A program made the position numbers and the translations under genes. Shown here one piece after another: positions 1 through 7,540 of a stretch of 45,932 nt of DNA. The stretch comes from Paenibacillus silagei (GTDB lineage: Bacteria; Bacillota; Bacilli; Paenibacillales; Paenibacillaceae), in assembly GCF_017874735.1 (NCBI RefSeq), contig NZ_JAGGLV010000038.1, positions 1 through 45,932 on the forward strand. Direction: 5' to 3'. Each line of letters begins with the position of its first letter. Within the stretch, counting starts at the first letter, position 1. The notes under the pieces are model-generated. The model was not told the origin of the DNA and made no database searches. It saw nothing but the letters and a program-made list of their open reading frames with translations.

Positions 1-43
1 GCCGCCAGCGTTCGTCCTGAGCCAGGATCAAACTCTCCAAATT
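1..43 (-). rRNA. rrs: 16S rRNA, 5' end only (partial)
   Basis: Read on the minus strand, the left edge begins the universally conserved 16S 5' end (GAGTTTGATCCTGGCTCAG) and continues toward ACGAACGCTGGCGGC before running off the window. The mature 5' end is estimated near position 43 from comparison with Bacillus 16S. Everything downstream lies outside the window. Confidence 0.97.
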
Positions 44-208
44 GGTATTTAGAAAGAGCGATTGCTCATTTTGAAACATCTGACGAGAATGGTTATATTC
101 TCTAATTTGGATCTCACCGAAGTGATTTCCCACTCACTCGTTGTTCAGTTTTCAAAGATCAATGTCTCATCTTTTGTCGTTGATGTTTGTCTCAGCAGCG
201 ACCTTTAT

Positions 209-345
209 AATATATCACAGCACCCTTGTTTCAGTCAAGCGTTTTTTTAATTTCTTTTTTCGCTTTAGCTTCCAGCAGGTGATCCGAAGATCTCCTGTCC
301 AAAGGGCCGAGACTTAATGTATCATGAATCAGGAGCCTTCGTCAA
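209..345 (-). promoter_or_regulatory. tandem rRNA promoters P1 and P2
   Basis: Two sigma-A-like promoters lie between bofA and 16S on the minus strand. P1 is TTGACG (340-345), an 18-base spacer and TACATT (316-321). P2 is TTGACT (233-238), an 18-base spacer and TATATT (209-214). Tandem promoters are typical of Bacillales rrn operons. P1 starts only three bases after the bofA stop codon. The remaining leader (about 44-205) carries the typical pre-16S stretch TCTTTGAAAACTG and no gene. Confidence 0.75.
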
Positions 346-348
346 CCT

Positions 349-615
349 CTAAAACAAAGTTAATTTTAATCCCAATAACAGCGCCACTCCCGGCAGCCCA
401 AGAATGGTTACAGCACCTATGGTTGTAGAGTTAAGCGGAATGTGCAGATCGCTTACTACTCCTGAGAAATTAACGATATAAATCCCGAGCGCCGCCAGTA
501 TAAGATGGGTTCCAAATACACTCAGCCAAGCCAACCCCAGTCTTTTCCTGAATACAATCAGGACCAGCAGCGCTGAAGATATAATCAGCACACTTATTGC
601 AACAGTTCTTAGCAT
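349..615 (-). CDS. bofA: BofA-family inhibitor of pro-sigma-K processing
   Basis: This 88-residue integral membrane protein belongs to the BofA family. In B. subtilis BofA holds the SpoIVFB protease inactive in the outer forespore membrane until the forespore signals, so it times sigma-K activation. Two hydrophobic segments are visible (about residues 3-20 and 32-52), followed by the family signature IPLNSTTIGAVTILGLPGV near residues 59-77 and a hydrophobic end. The ATG at 615 was chosen because GGAGGAG lies 5 bases upstream; a longer reading frame to 774 overlaps yaaL and lacks a ribosome site. It sits after yaaL and before the rrn promoters, as in Bacillus. No terminator separates it from P1, so transcription may run into the rRNA operon. 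Confidence 0.9.
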   Translation of the reverse strand: MLRTVAISVLIISSALLVLIVFRKRLGLAWLSVFGTHLILAALGIYIVNFSGVVSDLHIPLNSTTIGAVTILGLPGVALLLGLKLTLF

Positions 616-643
616 CGTTCTCCTCCTCGCTGACTCAGTCTGT

Positions 644-910
644 TCATACTTGCAGCCGGCTCCGGTTAAGCCCCAGCCGCTTGGCATCCTTAAGGTGTAT
701 CTGATATTTACGCTCAGCCGCCTCCAGGATATAGATTGCATAGTCAATCTGATCCTGGCCCAGAGCCTCATCAAACATCAGGTAAGCCCGCTCCCATTCA
801 GACTGCGCTTTACGCACCTCCTGGTATACTGTCCCCCATTCCTCTTCCGTCTGCACTGCCTTTTCCTTATCCGTATTCCCGCTCAACCACTTGGTACTCC
901 ACCAACCCAT
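644..910 (-). CDS. yaaL: YaaL-like small protein (DUF2508)
   Basis: This 88-residue soluble, charged, mostly helical protein of unknown function resembles B. subtilis YaaL. The central run containing ERAYLMFDEALGQDQIDYAIY matches the DUF2508 pattern of a Trp/Glu-rich helix followed by YxLxxAExxY. There is no signal peptide or membrane segment. The ATG at 910 follows AGGAGGG with six bases between. It is co-directional with bofA 28 bases downstream and lies after recR, which is the conserved recR-yaaL-bofA order. Family assignment rests on synteny plus sequence pattern; no biochemical role can be given. Confidence 0.82.
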   Translation of the reverse strand: MGWWSTKWLSGNTDKEKAVQTEEEWGTVYQEVRKAQSEWERAYLMFDEALGQDQIDYAIYILEAAERKYQIHLKDAKRLGLNRSRLQV

Positions 911-1062
911 TGCAATCCCTCCTAAGATATATGAATAACTGCAGATGCAACCGGTGATTCACACCCGTTAATCTCATACATATCGGAATAGGGACAAACT
1001 TAGAACCGGGAGAAGGGGCTTAGCAGAACTTTTAGCAGAATATCAGCGGCTCTCCGGGAAAT

Positions 1063-1085
1063 AAAAAAGGAGCCCGAGGGCTCCC
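1063..1085 (-). terminator. recR operon terminator
   Basis: On the minus strand GGAGCC-CTC-GGGCTCC is followed directly by six T residues, 28 bases after the recR stop codon. It separates dnaX-ebfC-recR from yaaL-bofA. Confidence 0.85.
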
Positions 1086-1112
1086 TACACTTATAATACA
1101 ACTGCAAAGCAC

Positions 1113-1712
1113 TCAGAACAGCTCACGACGGCCTTCCAGCGCCTTCGACAGGGTTACCTCGTCCGCATACTCAAGATCGCCGCCTACAGGCAAGCCATGG
1201 GCTATCCTGGTGATCTTGATCTCAAAGGGACGGACAAGACGCGAGATATACATGGCAGTGGCTTCCCCTTCAATGTTGGGGTTGGTAGCCATAATCAGCT
1301 CCTTCACCCGCTCATCGCTGAGTCTGGTCAGCAGCTCCTTCAGCCTTATATCATCCGGCCCTATGCCTTCCATCGGCGAAATTGCACCCTGGAGCACATG
1401 ATAATAGCCGTCAAATTCCTTGGTTCGTTCGATAGCCACCAGATCCTTCGAGTCCTGAACCACACAGATTACCGAAGCATCGCGGGTTTTGTCCTGGCAG
1501 ATCCGGCACGGGTCGGTATCCGTTATGTTGCAGCAGACCGAGCAATAATGAAGATTACGCTTGACGCTGACCAGGGCTTTGGCGAAATCAATCACCTCGT
1601 CCTCCTTCATGTTCAACACATGAAAGGCCAGCCGGGCAGCTGTCTTCGGGCCAATCCCGGGCAAACGTGTAAAAGCTTCTATTAGCTTGGCTAGCGGTTC
1701 TGGATAATACAA
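1113..1712 (-). CDS. recR: recombination mediator RecR
   Basis: RecR works with RecO and RecF to load RecA on SSB-coated DNA during gap repair. The 199-residue product is the usual length. In order it shows an N-terminal helix-hairpin-helix (LPGIGPKTAARLAFH, about residues 18-32), a four-cysteine zinc finger (YCSVCC ... CRIC, about residues 56-74) and a Toprim domain with VVQDSKDLVAIE and the later TNPNIEGEATA. The start is a TTG at 1712 with AAAGGAG ten bases upstream; no ATG gives a better fit. It is the third gene of dnaX-ebfC-recR and ends at a clear terminator. Confidence 0.97.
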   Translation of the reverse strand: MYYPEPLAKLIEAFTRLPGIGPKTAARLAFHVLNMKEDEVIDFAKALVSVKRNLHYCSVCCNITDTDPCRICQDKTRDASVICVVQDSKDLVAIERTKEFDGYYHVLQGAISPMEGIGPDDIRLKELLTRLSDERVKELIMATNPNIEGEATAMYISRLVRPFEIKITRIAHGLPVGGDLEYADEVTLSKALEGRRELF

Positions 1713-1748
1713 AGTATCGGTTCTCCTTTGGCAGGGAGTGGAGTAAGC

Positions 1749-2060
1749 CTAGAACAAGCCAGGAATCTTCATTCCGCCTGTGAATTTACCCATATCGTTG
1801 TTCGCCAACTCTTCTGCCTGGGTAAGAGCATCATTAACAGCAGTGATCACCAGATCCTGCAGCATTTCGATATCCTCCGGATCTACAACCTCCGGTTTGA
1901 TCTGAATGGACAGCAATTTCTTGTGTCCGTTCACCTGAACGGTAACCACGCCGCCGCCGGAAGAACCTTCAATCGTCTTACTGCCCAGCTCTTCCTGGGC
2001 TTTGAGCATCTGCTCCTGCATTTTTTTAACCTGCTTCATCATTTGGTTCATATTATTCAT
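1749..2060 (-). CDS. ebfC: nucleoid-associated protein EbfC/YbaB family
   Basis: This 103-residue protein belongs to the YbaB/EbfC family of small dimeric DNA-binding proteins. It starts with the family N-terminus (MNNMNQMMKQVKKMQEQM), a coiled-coil helix used for dimerisation, followed by the beta core with EGSSGGGVVTVQVNG and a C-terminal helix containing LQDLVITAVNDA. It lies between dnaX and recR, the order kept in most bacteria (yaaK in B. subtilis), with 49 bases to dnaX and 36 to recR, so it should be co-transcribed. The exact role is not settled; it binds DNA and is linked to repair and nucleoid organisation. Confidence 0.95.
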   Translation of the reverse strand: MNNMNQMMKQVKKMQEQMLKAQEELGSKTIEGSSGGGVVTVQVNGHKKLLSIQIKPEVVDPEDIEMLQDLVITAVNDALTQAEELANNDMGKFTGGMKIPGLF

Positions 2061-2109
2061 AGATCATCTCTCCTTTGGGATGCGCATCTTCGCGCTGATA
2101 GCTGAATCC

Positions 2110-3879
2110 TTATTCTTTTATGACAACAAGGTCTTCTCCAAAGAGCTGGATCGCCTCATCAATCCATGGTTCGGACTTGCCTTCGCCGCTCTCGTGCTCA
2201 TGCTCCAGACGCAGCTCCTCTGTTCCGGCCGAAGCCGCGGATTTCGTCGCAGCTTCATTCCAGTCACGCATCATCATAGTTACCAGCCGGAATGGCTTAC
2301 CCAGCTTGGCATTCATTACGTTCTCGATGACCTGCCGGTTCGCAGGCTTCTCGGTAGTATCCCGGTGAATGGTATTCTTAAAAGCAACCAGCACGGCATC
2401 TTCCATCACCGCCACCGGCTCACCGTCCACAAACCACGCATGTACCGTGACCTTCTCTTCCTTCACACCCTGAAGAACAAGACTCCACTGCTTATAGACC
2501 GCGCTAAAATCAGGACTGTCCTTACCCGCAATAAACTTATCCAGCTGCGGGGGAAGCTTAGAGGCCGAGGATACGCGCGGAGCGCTTGGCGGGGCAGTGC
2601 GCTGCGCTGCCTGCTCACGCCCGCCGCCGGCAACTCCGCCGGCTTGAATAGCCTGCTCCAGCTTCTTCTCCAGCGCGGCAATCTGCGCTCTGAGCTGATC
2701 CAGCTCAACGGACTGTACCTGCGGAGAACCATTCGCAGCTGCAGGTGCGGCTGCATTCACTGCCGGATCGCCTACAGAGGGAGCAGCAGCATCCTGCGGA
2801 CCGCTGCACAGCTTCATCAGCGCTACCTCGAATATGGTCTGCGGATGTGTAGCATACTTCATCTCTCCCAGATAACGGCTCAGCGTCTCCACAATCAGGA
2901 ATAAGCGGTCACGGGTAAAGGCCTTAGCCATATCGCGGAAATCTGCCGGATTCAGCACGCGGTCCGTTAGCTGATCCGCTCCAGGCACCATCTTGATCAT
3001 CAGTAAATCGCGGAAATAATACAGAAGATTCTCCAGGCACTTATCTGCGCTCTTACCCTCATGCATCATCTGCTCCACAAGCTCAAGCAGCTGCCCCATG
3101 TCACTCTCAAGAATAGCATTCGCCAGACGCGCGAACTGCTCGGAGGGGATGCCCCCGGTCATTCCCAGCACCTGCTGATAGGTCACATTCCCATCTGTAA
3201 AGGATGAGATCTGATCCAGGATGCTGAGCGCATCCCGCATTCCCCCGTCAGACAGGCGGGCGATATACTGGAGCGCATCTGCATCTGCTGTAATGCCTTC
3301 CTTCTGGCAAATCTCGGTCAGGCGGCCCGTCTGTTCCTCCAGTGAGACCCGGCGGAAGTCAAACCGCTGGCAACGCGAGATAATCGTAGCCGGAAGCTTG
3401 TGCGGCTCGGTAGTCGCCAGTATAAACATCACATGCTGCGGAGGCTCTTCGAGCGTCTTCAGCAGAGCATTGAATGCCTCTGTTGTCAGCATATGCACTT
3501 CATCAATAATATACACTTTACGGCGTACTTCGGTAGGTGCATATTTCACCTTATCCCGCAGATCGCGAATCTCTTCAACGCCCCGGTTGGATGCCGCATC
3601 AATCTCCTGAACGTCCATGATGTTGCCTGCCGTAATCCGCAGGCAGGACGGACATTCATTGCAGGGCTCAGGACCCGGGCCCCGCTCGCAATTGACTGCC
3701 TTGGCCAATACCTTGGCCGCACTCGTCTTACCGGTTCCCCGCGGTCCGCTGAACAGATAGGCATGCGAAACCCGTTGTTCACGGATCGCATTCTGCAGCG
3801 TCTGGATAATATGCTGCTGCCCTACCATATCTTGAAACGACTGCGGCCGCCAGGCACGGTACAGCGCGATATGTTCCAC
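2110..3879 (-). CDS. dnaX: DNA polymerase III subunits gamma/tau
   Basis: DnaX is the ATPase motor of the clamp loader and bridges polymerase and helicase. The 589-residue protein has a Walker A motif (SGPRGTGKTSAAK, about residues 44-56), a zinc site (CERGPGPEPCNECPSC), Walker B with DEVHML, a sensor region (EPPQHVMFILATTEPHKLP), the clamp-loader domain III, an Ala/Gln-rich linker (about 370-430) and a C-terminal tau domain. The start is GTG at 3879 with GAGAGGG nine bases upstream. I saw no poly-A slippery heptamer that would make a separate gamma form. It heads the dnaX-ebfC-recR operon directly after the SRP RNA gene, as in Bacillus. Confidence 0.97.
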   Translation of the reverse strand: MEHIALYRAWRPQSFQDMVGQQHIIQTLQNAIREQRVSHAYLFSGPRGTGKTSAAKVLAKAVNCERGPGPEPCNECPSCLRITAGNIMDVQEIDAASNRGVEEIRDLRDKVKYAPTEVRRKVYIIDEVHMLTTEAFNALLKTLEEPPQHVMFILATTEPHKLPATIISRCQRFDFRRVSLEEQTGRLTEICQKEGITADADALQYIARLSDGGMRDALSILDQISSFTDGNVTYQQVLGMTGGIPSEQFARLANAILESDMGQLLELVEQMMHEGKSADKCLENLLYYFRDLLMIKMVPGADQLTDRVLNPADFRDMAKAFTRDRLFLIVETLSRYLGEMKYATHPQTIFEVALMKLCSGPQDAAAPSVGDPAVNAAAPAAANGSPQVQSVELDQLRAQIAALEKKLEQAIQAGGVAGGGREQAAQRTAPPSAPRVSSASKLPPQLDKFIAGKDSPDFSAVYKQWSLVLQGVKEEKVTVHAWFVDGEPVAVMEDAVLVAFKNTIHRDTTEKPANRQVIENVMNAKLGKPFRLVTMMMRDWNEAATKSAASAGTEELRLEHEHESGEGKSEPWIDEAIQLFGEDLVVIKE

Positions 3880-4040
3880 TATGCATTACCCTCTCTCAGG
3901 CTGCCGCTTTCCGGCATTTGTCGCTAATTTATTATACTATATTCCCAAGTCTTTGACCAAGCAGAAGCGGCTCACCGTCCGAAAGGTAAGGATATTAGCC
4001 AGAGCGGGAATAATATCTCATAACCTAGGATACCTAGAAA

Positions 4041-4073
4041 AACAAAAAGCATCTTTGCTTGTAGCAAAGACGC
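4041..4073 (-). terminator. SRP RNA terminator
   Basis: On the minus strand GCGTCTTTGCT-ACA-AGCAAAGATGC is followed by TTTTTGTTTTT, just after the 3' end of the SRP RNA. The arms pair almost perfectly. Confidence 0.88.
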
Positions 4074-4097
4074 TATCATCATCCTTATTTAAACCGT

Positions 4098-4366
4098 GCA
4101 CCTGTTATTGATGGCTGCGATCCAAGCGGTAACCCTACAAAACTGCTCGGGCTAGGCCACCCTCCGGCACAAGAGCAAACTCGCTTATGGCTGCTTCCTT
4201 CCGGACCTGACCAGGTTCACAAGCACTCATTGCGGAGGACCCAACCGTCAACACAGCCCATAGGAACCAAGGCCTCACATCGACAGCACCTCTAACAGGA
4301 ATTCAACCTCGCTACAGCGGATTGCGAGTTACAGGGCACCGCTACCTCCCCGTCTAGCACGGCGAA
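4098..4366 (-). ncRNA. ffs: signal recognition particle RNA (large Bacillus type)
   Basis: The minus strand carries the SRP RNA core: the universal helix 8 segment CAGGTCCGGAAGGAAGCAGC is present in full, flanked by TGAACCTGGT and CATAAGCG. The 5' Alu portion (GCTAGACGGGGAGGTAGCGG, then CCCTGTAACTCGC) matches the roughly 270-nt Bacillus scRNA, giving a similar length here. This RNA scaffolds Ffh and directs membrane and secreted proteins to the translocon. The 5' end is set by the promoter just upstream and the 3' end is approximate, before the terminator at 4041-4073. Confidence 0.97.
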
Positions 4367-4370
4367 GATA

Positions 4371-4399
4371 AGTATAGCTTACGGACAGGCAAAAATCAA
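4371..4399 (-). promoter_or_regulatory. SRP RNA promoter
   Basis: TTGATT (4394-4399), a 17-base spacer and TATACT (4371-4376) form a strong sigma-A promoter ending a few bases before the SRP RNA 5' end. It begins only 10 bases after the rpmE stop codon, so rpmE transcripts may read into the RNA gene. Confidence 0.85.
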
Positions 4400-4409
4400 C
4401 TATGCAATA

Positions 4410-4607
4410 TCAGACACCGTATTTCTTCTTGAATCTGTCCACACGGCCGCCGGCATCCATGAACTTCTGCTTGCCGGTGAAGAACGGGTGACAGCTTGAG
4501 CAAATTTCGACGCGAAGCTCCTGTACTGTCGAGCCGGCTTCAAACGTGTTGCCGCAAGCGCAGGTTACCTTCGTTACATTGTACTTGGGTTGAATGGTTG
4601 TTTGCAT
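4410..4607 (-). CDS. rpmE: 50S ribosomal protein L31 (zinc-binding form)
   Basis: The 65-residue product is ribosomal protein L31 of the large subunit. It has the four-cysteine zinc ribbon of the C+ form (CAC near the N-terminus and CSSC before HPFFTGKQKF), so it is the zinc-dependent paralogue rather than the Zur-controlled zinc-free one. The ending GRVDRFKKKYGV is typical. The ATG at 4607 fits the usual MQxxIxPKY start and lies seven bases from AGGTGAG; an upstream in-frame GTG at 4619 overlaps that ribosome site. In B. subtilis rpmE also follows rho. Confidence 0.95.
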   Translation of the reverse strand: MQTTIQPKYNVTKVTCACGNTFEAGSTVQELRVEICSSCHPFFTGKQKFMDAGGRVDRFKKKYGV

Positions 4608-4618
4608 ATGAAATCTCA

Positions 4619-4703
4619 CCTCTCACGCCCTAAGCCTCATGCGGGCCTAGAGTTATATGATTACGCAAGCTACATTCTAGCATGCAAGGCCCAGGCTCTG
4701 CAA
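4619..4703 (-). promoter_or_regulatory. rpmE promoter and structured leader
   Basis: TTGCAG (4698-4703), 18 bases and TAGAAT (4674-4679) make a plausible sigma-A promoter. The roughly 60-nt leader folds on paper into a hairpin at 4619-4652 in which CTCT pairs with AGAG of the ribosome-binding region and GGCC pairs inside. Autoregulatory L31 leaders are known in Firmicutes; identity with them is not shown here. Confidence 0.45.
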
Positions 4704-4732
4704 TAGGCCTGCCATTCTTAAAATAATAAGGC

Positions 4733-6010
4733 CTAAAGCTGCACTCTGCGCTGCTTGGCACGGGCCAGCTCAGCAGGGGGGACATGGGTAAAGGAACCAA
4801 TCACAACCTCCGGGAGCTCCTCACGGAAGATCTCCAGCATGGTCTTCATGCCAAGGATCTCACCCCGTGCAGGGGGAATAAGCTCCAGATAGCTCTCCGG
4901 GTCAATATTGAGATTACGCATCTGAATGAGCTTAAGATCTGTACGTCTGACGAACTCCACCATCGCTTCAATCTCTTCCTCACGGTCTGTAACCCCCGGG
5001 AAAATCAAATAGTTAATGGAGGTGTATACGCCTTGTGAGGCAGCGTACTTCAGCGACTTCTCCACGTTAGCCAGCGTATACCCGCGAGGCTTGTAATAGG
5101 CGTTATAATGGTCATCCAGCGCACTGATGGTACTAACCCGCATCAGATCAAGACCGGCATCGACAATGCCGCGGATATGATCGCTTAAGCCGGCATTGGT
5201 GTTAATATTGATATAGCCCATATCCGTAATGGACCGGACTTCACGGATAGATTCAATAATCAGCTTCGCCTGCGTAGAAGGCTCACCTTCACAGCCCTGT
5301 CCAAAGCTGACAATGGATTCCGGCGTCTTCAGGTGCTCCAGCATCACTTGCGATACTTCGTTCACTGCCGGACGGAAGCTCATCCGTGTCTGCGGGGACA
5401 CAAACCCGCTGTCATCGGGCTGTTCAGAGATACAACCGAAGCAGCCGGCGTTGCAGGAGTATGAGACCGGAACAGCGCCTTCCCAGCGGCCGAGGAAGGT
5501 ATTGGACGAGGTTAAGCATTCATATTCCAGCGCGCAGTTGGACAAGTGATTATACAGACGGTTCTCCGGGTATTTGGCAGTCAGTTCGCCCACACCGTTC
5601 TTCACATCGTCCCGGTCGCAGTTAAGCGGGTTCCACTGCTCCGGATCATCCGTAAGATCAGCCGCCACATAGAATCCGCCGTCCTTCCATACTACAGCGG
5701 AATATCCGAAGAGCGGAAGCTTGTAGGTCTTGTCTGTCTTGACGTAACCGGGAAGGCACAGGCGGGTGTATCCCTGCGGCAGCAAGGCTCCGACAGCCTG
5801 CGAACCTGCCGGCAGGGGCAGCATCTCGCCGGTCTCCGGATTCATCCCAATCGCCCGGGTGCTCGGGAGCCCGACCAGCGTGGCCCCCTCAGGCAGCGGA
5901 ACCAGCTCTTCCTCCAGTATCTCAACGATCATATCGCCACTACGGGCCAGGGCATACAGCTCGGGATGATCATATACGTTTCCTTGTTCGTCGGCATATA
6001 CCAAATACAT
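4733..6010 (-). CDS. radical SAM protein of unknown function
   Basis: This 425-residue protein is a radical SAM enzyme by its CxxxCxxC motif (C186, C190, C193 in SYSCNAGCFGC), which should hold a 4Fe-4S cluster that cleaves S-adenosylmethionine. A glycine-rich GQGCEGEPS segment about 60 residues later fits the SAM-binding GGE motif, and INTNAGLSD and MRVSTISALDDHYNAYYKP follow as expected for the barrel. The first 170 residues form a separate domain not seen in common family members, with further cysteines at about 131, 159 and 165 that might bind another cluster or metal. It lies 26 bases downstream of rho and shortly before rpmE, so it is probably co-transcribed with rho. I cannot assign a substrate. 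Confidence 0.85.
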   Translation of the reverse strand: MYLVYADEQGNVYDHPELYALARSGDMIVEILEEELVPLPEGATLVGLPSTRAIGMNPETGEMLPLPAGSQAVGALLPQGYTRLCLPGYVKTDKTYKLPLFGYSAVVWKDGGFYVAADLTDDPEQWNPLNCDRDDVKNGVGELTAKYPENRLYNHLSNCALEYECLTSSNTFLGRWEGAVPVSYSCNAGCFGCISEQPDDSGFVSPQTRMSFRPAVNEVSQVMLEHLKTPESIVSFGQGCEGEPSTQAKLIIESIREVRSITDMGYININTNAGLSDHIRGIVDAGLDLMRVSTISALDDHYNAYYKPRGYTLANVEKSLKYAASQGVYTSINYLIFPGVTDREEEIEAMVEFVRRTDLKLIQMRNLNIDPESYLELIPPARGEILGMKTMLEIFREELPEVVIGSFTHVPPAELARAKQRRVQL

Positions 6011-6035
6011 GTTATTCTCCTCTTGTTATCTATTC

Positions 6036-7394
6036 TCAGGTAGTCGGCACAGTAGGCGCCTTGGGACGCGTGGTGCGGCGGGCAGACGAGCCGCTGTTCG
6101 AGGTACCACCTTTGCTGGCCGTACCGCTTGCTGACGAGGAATCCTTGCCTCCAGCCACATCGAAGGAGGCCAGGAACTCCGCATTCGTCTTGCTGTCACG
6201 CAGCTTCTTCAGGAATCCTTCTACGAAGTCATAGGATTCATTCATATTTTTACGGATCGACCAGATGGTATCCAGCTCTTCCTTGCTAAGCAATACTTCT
6301 TCACGGCGCGTACCCGAACGGCGGATATCAATAGCCGGGAAGATCCGGCGTTCAGCCAGCTTGCGGTCCAGATGGAGCTCCATGTTCCCTGTACCCTTGA
6401 ATTCCTCATAAATAATATCATCCATCCGTGAGCCGGTATCAATCAGTGCGGTGGCAAGAATAGTTAAGCTGCCGCCCTCCTCCACGTTACGTGCGGAACC
6501 GAAGAAACGCTTAGGCCGATGGAACGCGGCAGGATCAATCCCTCCGCTAAGTGTCCGGCCGGATGGCGGAACTACGAGATTGTAGGCACGGGCAAGACGG
6601 GTAATGCTGTCCAGCAGAATAACGACATCCTTCTTGTGCTCTACCAGACGCAGCGCGCGCTGAAGTACAAGCTCTGCCACTTTAATATGATTCTCCGGCA
6701 GCTCGTCAAATGTCGAAGCCACTACCTCACCTTTTACCGAACGCTGCATATCCGTTACTTCCTCGGGACGTTCATCGATCAGCAGAACAAACAGTGCAAT
6801 CTCGGGATTATTCGTAGAGATACTGTTGGCAATTTCTTTGAGGAGGAGCGTCTTCCCTGCTTTGGGAGGTGCTACAATCAAACCGCGCTGCCCCAGACCT
6901 ACAGGAGCAAGCAAATCCATGATACGGGTCGATAAATGAGTTGGGGATGTTTCGAGCGGCAGCTTATCTTGCGGATAAAGCGGCGTAAGCGCCGGAAAAT
7001 GTAACCGTTCAGCTGCAGTTGCCGGGTTCTCGCCGTTGACGGCATTCACCTGCAAGAGTCCGAAATAGCGTTCGTTCTCCTTCGGCGTCCGGCATTTCCC
7101 GGAGACCAGGTCACCGCTTCTAAGGTCGAACTTGCGGATCTGCGATGCAGAGATATAGATATCCTCCGCACTCGGCAAGTAGTTAATCGGCCGAAGGAAG
7201 CCATAGCCTTCCGGCAGAATCTCAAGCACGCCTTCCATAAACATTAGACCGCTCTGCTCTGCCTGTGCTCTAAGAATAGCGAAGATTAACTCCCGCTTCT
7301 TAAGTGTTCCGTAATAAGGAATCTGGTATTTCTTGGCGAGCTTATACAGATCGGTAAGCTTCATTTCTTCCAGATCGGAAATTTGAAGATCCAT
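6036..7394 (-). CDS. rho: transcription termination factor Rho
   Basis: Rho is the hexameric RNA helicase that ends untranslated or antisense transcription. The 452-residue protein has the N-terminal Rho_N helical domain (residues 7-45), a cold-shock-like RNA-binding domain (EGYGFLR and YISASQIRKFDLRSGD), and the RecA-like ATPase with Walker A (APPKAGKT), LLIDERPEEVTDM, Walker B (VVILLDSITRLARAYN) and the Q- and R-loop regions ending in GTGNMELHLDRK. A Ser/Gly/Thr/Pro-rich tail of about 38 residues after FLASFDVAGG is an extension beyond the usual C-terminus and is basic near its end. Start ATG at 7394. It follows murA, as in Bacillus. Confidence 0.97.
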   Translation of the reverse strand: MDLQISDLEEMKLTDLYKLAKKYQIPYYGTLKKRELIFAILRAQAEQSGLMFMEGVLEILPEGYGFLRPINYLPSAEDIYISASQIRKFDLRSGDLVSGKCRTPKENERYFGLLQVNAVNGENPATAAERLHFPALTPLYPQDKLPLETSPTHLSTRIMDLLAPVGLGQRGLIVAPPKAGKTLLLKEIANSISTNNPEIALFVLLIDERPEEVTDMQRSVKGEVVASTFDELPENHIKVAELVLQRALRLVEHKKDVVILLDSITRLARAYNLVVPPSGRTLSGGIDPAAFHRPKRFFGSARNVEEGGSLTILATALIDTGSRMDDIIYEEFKGTGNMELHLDRKLAERRIFPAIDIRRSGTRREEVLLSKEELDTIWSIRKNMNESYDFVEGFLKKLRDSKTNAEFLASFDVAGGKDSSSASGTASKGGTSNSGSSARRTTRPKAPTVPTT

Positions 7395-7473
7395 GTGCTA
7401 TAACCACCTATTCAATTTGTGTATGATGAGTTCTAAACTATGAGTCTATGAAAATGCTTATTAGGATAGGATT

Positions 7474-7533
7474 ACCCGAATTGGAAGGAGATATGCATTT
7501 AAGCAGCCGATTTCTGCCCTTGCCAATCCGGGT
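7474..7533 (-). other. long inverted repeat between murA and rho
   Basis: The arms ACCCGAATTGG (7474-7484) and CCAATCCGGGT (7523-7533) pair with one mismatch around a 38-nt loop. The hairpin starts eight bases past the murA stop and lies in the rho leader. No T-run follows it on the minus strand, so it is not a standard intrinsic terminator; an attenuator or RNA-stability role is possible. Confidence 0.45.
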
Positions 7534-7540
7534 ATTGTCA

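Noticed and set aside
2110..3879. Programmed frameshift for a gamma form of DnaX
   Set aside because: No A-rich slippery heptamer with a following stem is visible, and Bacillales usually make only tau.
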